A DNA stretch of 9,746 nt, taken from contig JAVBMX010000114.1 of NCBI GenBank assembly GCA_031551885.1, positions 1 through 9,746 on the forward strand, in the 5' to 3' direction. The position numbers and the translations under genes were made by a program. Positions 5,783 to 9,746 of the stretch are shown piece after piece. A model generated the notes under the pieces. It was not told where the DNA came from. It was given only the letters and a program-made list of their open reading frames with translations, and ran no database searches. How positions within the stretch are numbered: the stretch's first letter is position 1; the number at the start of each line of letters is the position of its first letter. Source of the DNA: Frigididesulfovibrio sp031551885. GTDB taxonomy: Bacteria; Desulfobacterota; Desulfovibrionia; Desulfovibrionales; Desulfovibrionaceae.

Positions 5783-5843
5783 CCCCCAATTGGGGGTGCA
5801 GGGGATTCAATCCCCTGCCGGGGTCCAGGGGCAGAGCCTCTGG
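5783..5843. repeat. Three consecutive palindromes behind the old-yellow-enzyme gene
   Basis: Three hairpin-forming units follow one another. CCCCCAATTGGGGG at 5783-5796 is a perfect palindrome. GCAGGGGATT/AATCCCCTGC at 5798-5818 is perfect around one C. CCAGGGG/CCTCTGG at 5825-5843 pairs over seven positions including one G-T, with a CAGAG loop. They lie 23 bases past the stop of the minus-strand gene. They lack T tracts, so they resemble an intergenic repeat family more than a simple terminator, although they may block read-through or protect the RNA end. Confidence 0.8.
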
Positions 5844-5866
5844 ATACACTCGCCGACATTTTCTTC

Positions 5867-6970
5867 CTACTTATTAAACAACCCTTTCACGCCGTGCGGG
5901 GCGCTGCGCAAATACTGGGGCGGGGCGGTGACGGACGCGCTCAACGCAACGGCGGCATGCCAGGGCCAGCGCGGGTTGTAGAGCATGCCCCGACCCACGG
6001 CGATCATGTCGGCCTGGTTGGAAACCAGGATGCTTTCGGCCTGGACGGGGTCGGTGATCAACCCCACGGCGATGGTCGGCAAAGCGCATTCCCGCTTGAT
6101 CCGCTCGGCCATGCTTACCTGATAGCCGGGGCCGACATGCAGGCTCTGGTCCGGAGACAATCCGCCGCCGGAAACGTGGGCATAGGCGCAACCGCGTTTA
6201 CGCAGCTCGCGGACAAAGGCCGTGGAATCATCCACGTCCCAGCCGCCCGGTACCCAGTCCGAACCAGAAAGGCGCAGCCCCACGGGCTTTTCTTTGGGGA
6301 AGGCCCGGCGCACGGCCGCGAACACTTCCAACGGCATGCGCATACGCCGTTTCGGGCCGCCGCCGTAGGCGTCCGTGCGTTTATTGGATACGGGAGAAAG
6401 AAACTCGTGCAACAGGTAGCCGTGAGCCGCGTGGACCTCGACCGCGTCAAAACCGATGCGGGCGGCCCGGCGGGCGGCTTCGGCAAATGCTTCGGCGATC
6501 CGGGCGATGCCGGCTTCATCCAGGGCTTCGGGGGTGGGGTCGGAAGGGCTGTAGGGCAGGGCCGAGGGAGCCACGGGCAGCCAGCCGCCTTTGGCGGGCG
6601 GCACGGCCTTGCCGGCTTCCGGATCCCAAGGGCGATGCTGCGACGCCTTGCGTCCGGCGTGGGCCAGTTGGATGGCGACGGGGGTGTCGGAATAGGTGCG
6701 GATGCCGTCCAGCATGCGCTTCAGGGCGGCCTCGGTCTCATCGGACCACAGGCCGAGGTCTTGGGGCGAAATGCGGCCTTCCGGCGACACGGCCGTGGCT
6801 TCAACCACGACCATGCCCGCGCCGGAGGCGGCGAGCGAGCCGTAATGCATGGCGTGCCATTCCGAGGCCACGCCGTTTTCGGCGGAATATTGGCACATGG
6901 GCGGAACGATGATGCGGTTGGAAAGCCGCAACGTTCCGAGGGAGATCGGAGTAAAAAGAATGCTGCTCAT
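5867..6970 (-). CDS. Old-yellow-enzyme family NADPH dehydrogenase (YqjM/XenA-like)
   Basis: This 367-residue FMN-dependent oxidoreductase reduces activated C=C bonds or related electrophiles with NAD(P)H. It is a TIM-barrel class III (thermophilic-like) old yellow enzyme. VPPMCQYS at 22-29 supplies the flavin-tuning Cys26 and Tyr28. QLAHAGRKAS lies at 101-110. HAAHGYLLHEFLSP at 180-193 contains the substrate-binding pair His180/His183 and Tyr185. NKRTDAYGG is at 196-204. A VGRGMLYNP phosphate-binding stretch lies near the end, and Arg355 in PPQYLR resembles the arginine finger of YqjM. An extra segment at about 111-150 makes it closer to xenobiotic reductase A. AGGAGG eight bases upstream selects ATG 6970 over an upstream in-frame start at 7027. 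It has its own promoter and diverges from the amidohydrolase gene. The physiological substrate is unknown. Confidence 0.93.
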   Translation of the reverse strand: MSSILFTPISLGTLRLSNRIIVPPMCQYSAENGVASEWHAMHYGSLAASGAGMVVVEATAVSPEGRISPQDLGLWSDETEAALKRMLDGIRTYSDTPVAIQLAHAGRKASQHRPWDPEAGKAVPPAKGGWLPVAPSALPYSPSDPTPEALDEAGIARIAEAFAEAARRAARIGFDAVEVHAAHGYLLHEFLSPVSNKRTDAYGGGPKRRMRMPLEVFAAVRRAFPKEKPVGLRLSGSDWVPGGWDVDDSTAFVRELRKRGCAYAHVSGGGLSPDQSLHVGPGYQVSMAERIKRECALPTIAVGLITDPVQAESILVSNQADMIAVGRGMLYNPRWPWHAAVALSASVTAPPQYLRSAPHGVKGLFNK

Positions 6971-7026
6971 GCCGGAATCCTCCTGGTTGTGCCCGCGCGG
7001 CGGGCGATACGGGAGCAGAGGGAGCA

Positions 7027-7055
7027 AGTATAGCGCGGAAATCCGATGTTGTCGA
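7027..7055 (-). promoter_or_regulatory. Sigma70-type promoter of the old-yellow-enzyme gene
   Basis: Read on the minus strand, TCGACA (7055-7050, one mismatch from TTGACA) is followed after 17 bases by TATACT (7032-7027). Transcription would start near 7020 and give a leader of about 50 bases, containing a GCCCGC/GCGGGC hairpin before the AGGAGG. This is the best promoter I can see in the window. Confidence 0.65.
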
Positions 7056-7084
7056 AGATCCGTGTTGCGGGTGTCGCGAAGTGC

Positions 7085-7181
7085 GTAACCACCAACATAT
7101 AATCACCTATTCATTCGTGCGTTTCAATAGCTGCTATCATGTAATTCTCAATACTCTTGTCTATCGCGAAACGAAGTGATA
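7085..7181 (+). promoter_or_regulatory. AT-rich divergent control region upstream of the amidohydrolase gene
   Basis: This stretch is clearly richer in A and T than its surroundings. It holds a perfect TATAAT at 7098-7103 without a good -35, a palindrome ATAGC-T-GCTAT at 7127-7137, and a dyad TATCGC-N8-GTGATA at 7162-7181 (five of six bases match). A TTGTCT at 7157-7162 has only a poor -10 partner (TACCTC). These are plausible sites for a promoter and regulator, but no single arrangement is convincing. Confidence 0.4.
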
Positions 7182-7237
7182 CCTCCGATCCACGGCCTAA
7201 TGCGGCTATTTTTCCGTGCCAACCCCGGAGGTTTCCG

Positions 7238-8122
7238 ATGATCCGCGATTATGTGTACACGTTTTCCAAAGACAACACCCCGGCGGCCACGGCCAAACCC
7301 GGGGATTCCCTCCGCTTCGCCACCCAGGACTGTTTTTCGGGCCGTATCCAGACCCCGGCCGACCTCACCAAAAATTTCGACTACAGCAAGGCCAACCCGG
7401 CCACCGGTCCGGTGTTCATTGAAGGCGCCGAACCCGGCGACATCCTTCAGGTGCGCATCGACGATATCCGCGTGGGCGACCGGGGCGTGGTCACCACCCT
7501 GCCGGACGTCGGCCCCCTGGCCGACCGCATGGAGACCCGCACCAAAGTGCTGGCCCTGAAAAACGGCAAAACCGTGTTCAATGATATGGAACTGACGCTG
7601 AACCCGATGATCGGGGTCATCGGCACGGCTCCGGACGGCGACCCCGTGGCCTGCGGCTTTCCCGGCGACCACGGCGGCAACCTGGACTGCAAGCTGATCA
7701 CCACAGGCAGCCGTGTGCTGTTGCCCGTGCGCGTGTCGGGGGCGCTGCTCCAACTTGGCGACCTGCACGCCCTTATGGGCGACGCCGAACTCTGCGGGAC
7801 AGGCCTGGAGACTCCCGGGGAAGTGGACGTGACCGTGGACCTGATCAAAAAACGTCCCATTCCCCTGCCCATGCTGGAAACCGCCGGGCACTGGCATGTG
7901 TTCTCGGCCGATCTCGATTACACCACGGCTCTGGTCAACGCCTCGCGAGCCATGCAGGATCTGCTGGTCGCCGCCTACGGCTGGGACCGCACGGATGCCT
8001 ACTTTTATCTTTCCCTTGAGGGCGACCTGGGCGTGAACCAGGGCTGCCAGCCCTGCCCGGTGCCCATGGTCCTGCGCCTTTCCGTGCCCAAGCGGCCCGA
8101 CAAACCCCTGCTGCCCGTGTAA
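7238..8122 (+). CDS. Acetamidase/formamidase family amidohydrolase
   Basis: This 294-residue protein belongs to the FmdA/AmdA family, metal-dependent enzymes that hydrolyse short amides such as formamide or acetamide to ammonia and the acid. Family landmarks are NPATGPVFIEGAEPGDIL at 53-70, PMIGVIGTAP at 123-132, GDHGGNLDCK at 143-152, LLPVRVSGALLQLGDLHALMG at 161-181 (with GDLH) followed by DAELCGTGLE at 182-191, and a late DLGVNQ at 263-268. The length fits the short bacterial subgroup rather than the roughly 400-residue formamidases. It has no signal peptide, so it is cytoplasmic. GGAGG at 7227-7231, six bases upstream, selects ATG 7238 over an upstream in-frame start at 7157. The next gene on the same strand is a permease. 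The real substrate cannot be read from the sequence. Confidence 0.93.
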   Translation: MIRDYVYTFSKDNTPAATAKPGDSLRFATQDCFSGRIQTPADLTKNFDYSKANPATGPVFIEGAEPGDILQVRIDDIRVGDRGVVTTLPDVGPLADRMETRTKVLALKNGKTVFNDMELTLNPMIGVIGTAPDGDPVACGFPGDHGGNLDCKLITTGSRVLLPVRVSGALLQLGDLHALMGDAELCGTGLETPGEVDVTVDLIKKRPIPLPMLETAGHWHVFSADLDYTTALVNASRAMQDLLVAAYGWDRTDAYFYLSLEGDLGVNQGCQPCPVPMVLRLSVPKRPDKPLLPV

Positions 8123-8164
8123 TCGGCTCGTACTCGGCGTGTCGCCTTCCGACGGAGGCACCGA

Positions 8165-8220
8165 AGGCCGGACCGACCGCGCGACGGGCCCGCAAAAGCC
8201 CGGCGCAACGAAACCGGCCT
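8165..8220 (+). promoter_or_regulatory. Intercistronic stem-loop between amidohydrolase and permease
   Basis: AGGCCGG (8165-8171) pairs with CCGGCCT (8214-8220). Inside, GCG-A-CGGGC (8181-8189) pairs with GCCCG-G-CGC (8198-8206) around one mismatch, with a CCGCAAAA loop. A competing small stem GCCTTC/GAAGGC lies at 8144-8168. No T tract follows, so it may set relative expression or mark an RNA-processing point rather than end transcription. Confidence 0.4.
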
Positions 8221-8283
8221 CGGACGGACGGTGACAAGACGACCGCGAGTTTCCCCTGCAACCCGCACCGACGGAGAAAACCC

Positions 8284-9654
8284 ATGTCCCAAGATTCCGC
8301 AACCCTGGAGCAATTCGGCTACAAGCAGGAACTTAAACGCGTCCTGTCCCTCTGGGATCTGGTGGTGTACGGCCTGCTGTTCATGGTCATCATCGCCCCG
8401 CACAGCATTTTCGGCTACGTGAACGCGGAATCCGGCGGCATGGCCCCGCTGGTGTACATGGTGGGGTTTGTGGCCATGATCTTCACGGCCTTCTCCTACG
8501 TGCAGATGTCCCGGCGCTTCCCCATCGCGGGCAGCGTGTATTCCTATGTGCAGCACGGCATCAACCCGCACATCGGGTTCATCGCCGGCTGGCTGATTCT
8601 GCTCGACTACGTGTTCGTGCCCAGCCTGCTCTATCTCTTCGTGGGCAACTGGGGAGCCAGCCTGATCCCGCAGATTCCCGCCTGGGCCTGGATCGGCTTC
8701 TTCATTGTGGTCAACACCCTGATCAACGTCCGGGGCATCGAGACCACGGCGCGGGTGGACTTCGTCTTCTTCATCGTGGAAATCGGCATCGTTTTGGTCA
8801 TCGTGATCGGCGGTCTCAAATACATCCTGGGCGACGGCGGCGGCGCGGGCGCCCTGACCACCACCCCGCTCTACCAGGCCGACAAGGTCAACTTCGCCTT
8901 CATCGCCTCGGCCTGCTCCATCGCCTGCCTGAACTTCCTCGGCTTTGACGGCATCAGCACCCTGGCCGAAGAAACCGACAAGCCCGAGCGCAACGTGGGC
9001 CGGGCCATCGTCATCGCCCTTTTGGTCATCGGCCTGGTCTTCTTCCTGCAGACCTACGTGGTCTGCCTGATGGAGCCCAATTACGAGAAGTTCGACAAGT
9101 CCACGGCCCTGTTCGACGCCTGCGCCGTGGCCATCGGCGAATGGTTCCGGATCGTGCTTCTGGTGGTGAACATCCTGGCCATCGGCATCGCCAACACCCT
9201 GAACGCCCAGGCCGCCTGCTCGCGGGTGCTCTATTCCATGAGCCGCGACCGGCTGCTGCCCCGGTTCCTCTCCAAGGTGCACCCCAAGTATCAGACCCCG
9301 CACTTGGCGGTGTTCTTCATCGGCGTCATCGCCGCAATCTGCGCCGCCGTGTTCACCGACGAACAACTCACCAAGCTGGTCAACTTCGGAGCCATCACCT
9401 CGTTCGTGATGCTCAACTTCGCGGTGTTCTGGTTCTTCTTCATCCGTGAAGGCCGGCGCAGTCTTCTGGATTCCTGGCGCTACCTGGTCTGCCCGGCGAT
9501 CGGCATGGCCATCCTGCTCTATGTCTGGAGCGGCTTCGACCACATGACCCAGATTATCGGGTTCGCCTGGCTTGCCGTGGGCCTTGTCATCGGCTTTGTG
9601 AAAAGCAAAGGCTACAAGGAAGTGCCGGAAGCGTTTAAGAAGAAGATGTTGTAA
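8284..9654 (+). CDS. APC-superfamily amino acid/amine permease (PuuP-like)
   Basis: This 456-residue inner-membrane transporter has about twelve hydrophobic segments, at roughly 24-48, 54-75, 95-125, 133-150, 156-180, 203-227, 239-262, 284-310, 339-357, 363-388, 398-416 and 421-440. It resembles the E. coli putrescine importer PuuP in several places: SLWDLVVYGLLFM at 22-34, RRFPIAGSVYSYVQ at 77-90, INPHIGFIAGW at 93-103, FLGFDGISTLAEET at 218-231, SRVLYSMSRD at 313-322 and VHPKYQTP at 332-339. These are APC-family signatures, so a proton- or ion-coupled importer of an amino acid, amine or related compound is likely. GGAG seven bases before ATG 8284 supports the start. It lies 161 bases after the amidohydrolase on the same strand, suggesting a related substrate. 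Substrate assignment is inference. Confidence 0.9.
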   Translation: MSQDSATLEQFGYKQELKRVLSLWDLVVYGLLFMVIIAPHSIFGYVNAESGGMAPLVYMVGFVAMIFTAFSYVQMSRRFPIAGSVYSYVQHGINPHIGFIAGWLILLDYVFVPSLLYLFVGNWGASLIPQIPAWAWIGFFIVVNTLINVRGIETTARVDFVFFIVEIGIVLVIVIGGLKYILGDGGGAGALTTTPLYQADKVNFAFIASACSIACLNFLGFDGISTLAEETDKPERNVGRAIVIALLVIGLVFFLQTYVVCLMEPNYEKFDKSTALFDACAVAIGEWFRIVLLVVNILAIGIANTLNAQAACSRVLYSMSRDRLLPRFLSKVHPKYQTPHLAVFFIGVIAAICAAVFTDEQLTKLVNFGAITSFVMLNFAVFWFFFIREGRRSLLDSWRYLVCPAIGMAILLYVWSGFDHMTQIIGFAWLAVGLVIGFVKSKGYKEVPEAFKKKML

Positions 9655-9669
9655 GCCAAGATGCTCTTC

Positions 9670-9688
9670 GGGGGGAATGATTCCCCCC
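9670..9688 (+). terminator. Palindrome behind the permease (repeat module, copy 3)
   Basis: GGGGGGAAT at 9670-9678 and ATTCCCCCC at 9680-9688 are perfect inverse complements around one G, starting 15 bases after the permease stop. It is followed by GGA, then the dispersed 16-base motif, then a small GGGG-ACTG-CCCC hairpin (9706-9717). The position fits a terminator or RNA-end stabiliser; there is no T tract. Confidence 0.6.
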
Positions 9689-9691
9689 GGA

Positions 9692-9707
9692 CCCCCTCAT
9701 ATGTCGG
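9692..9707 (+). repeat. 16-base dispersed motif, copy 3
   Basis: CCCCCTCATATGTCGG here is identical to 2797-2812. The flanking bases differ, so the exact match ends at both sides. The 11-base string GGGGGGAATGA is also shared (9670-9680 and 2701-2711). Confidence 0.75.
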
Positions 9708-9746
9708 GGACTGCCCCCAAGGCGCGGCGTGGCCGCCCAAAACGGC

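Noticed and set aside
8005..9543. A 512-codon open frame on the minus strand
   Set aside because: It is antisense to the permease and the end of the amidohydrolase gene. The H-, D-, E- and G-rich composition is the mirror of hydrophobic codons, not a real protein.

Overview
This is a GC-rich bacterial chromosomal window with short, hairpin-rich intergenic regions. The best taxonomic guess is an anaerobe of the Desulfovibrio group (Desulfovibrionales). The oxygen-independent cobalamin enzyme CbiD sits next to a fused CbiE-CbiT, and G/C-rich palindromes of a style I associate with that group lie between genes. This is inference, because no rRNA or other marker gene is present. I see eight protein-coding genes and no tRNA, rRNA, CRISPR array, transposase, integrase or phage gene.

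Left part (1-3122): bases 1-134 are low-complexity C and G runs that may be a contig edge. Two corrin-ring methyltransferase genes follow on the minus strand, cbiD (2650-1469) then cbiET (1460-135), 8 bases apart. A 472-base divergent spacer lies upstream of cbiD. It carries two strong hairpins but no cobalamin riboswitch that I can recognise.

Middle part (3123-5866): on the plus strand, a SlyB-type glycine-zipper lipoprotein (3123-3611) is followed 29 bases later by a SLOG-like, possibly nucleotide-binding protein (3641-4195), probably in one operon. A 302-base spacer with an unusually strong potential RNA fold precedes rarD, an EamA-family transporter (4498-5400). RarD converges with an old-yellow-enzyme gene. 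The 466-base gap between them holds a palindrome, a probable bidirectional terminator, about 310 bases of unexplained structured sequence, and three back-to-back palindromes.

Right part (5867-9746): the old-yellow-enzyme NADPH dehydrogenase (6970-5867, minus) has a good sigma70-type promoter. It diverges from an acetamidase/formamidase-family amidohydrolase (7238-8122, plus). Next on the same strand is a 456-residue APC permease resembling the putrescine importer PuuP (8284-9654). The last two genes may form a transport-plus-hydrolysis unit for an amide or amine. The window ends in a palindrome and a 16-base motif found exactly once more, at 2797.

The protein-coding content belongs to known families. 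I did not find a clearly new system. The parts most worth a second look are non-coding: the unexplained convergent spacer at 5472-5782, the folded rarD leader, and a modular intergenic repeat present in two or three forms.
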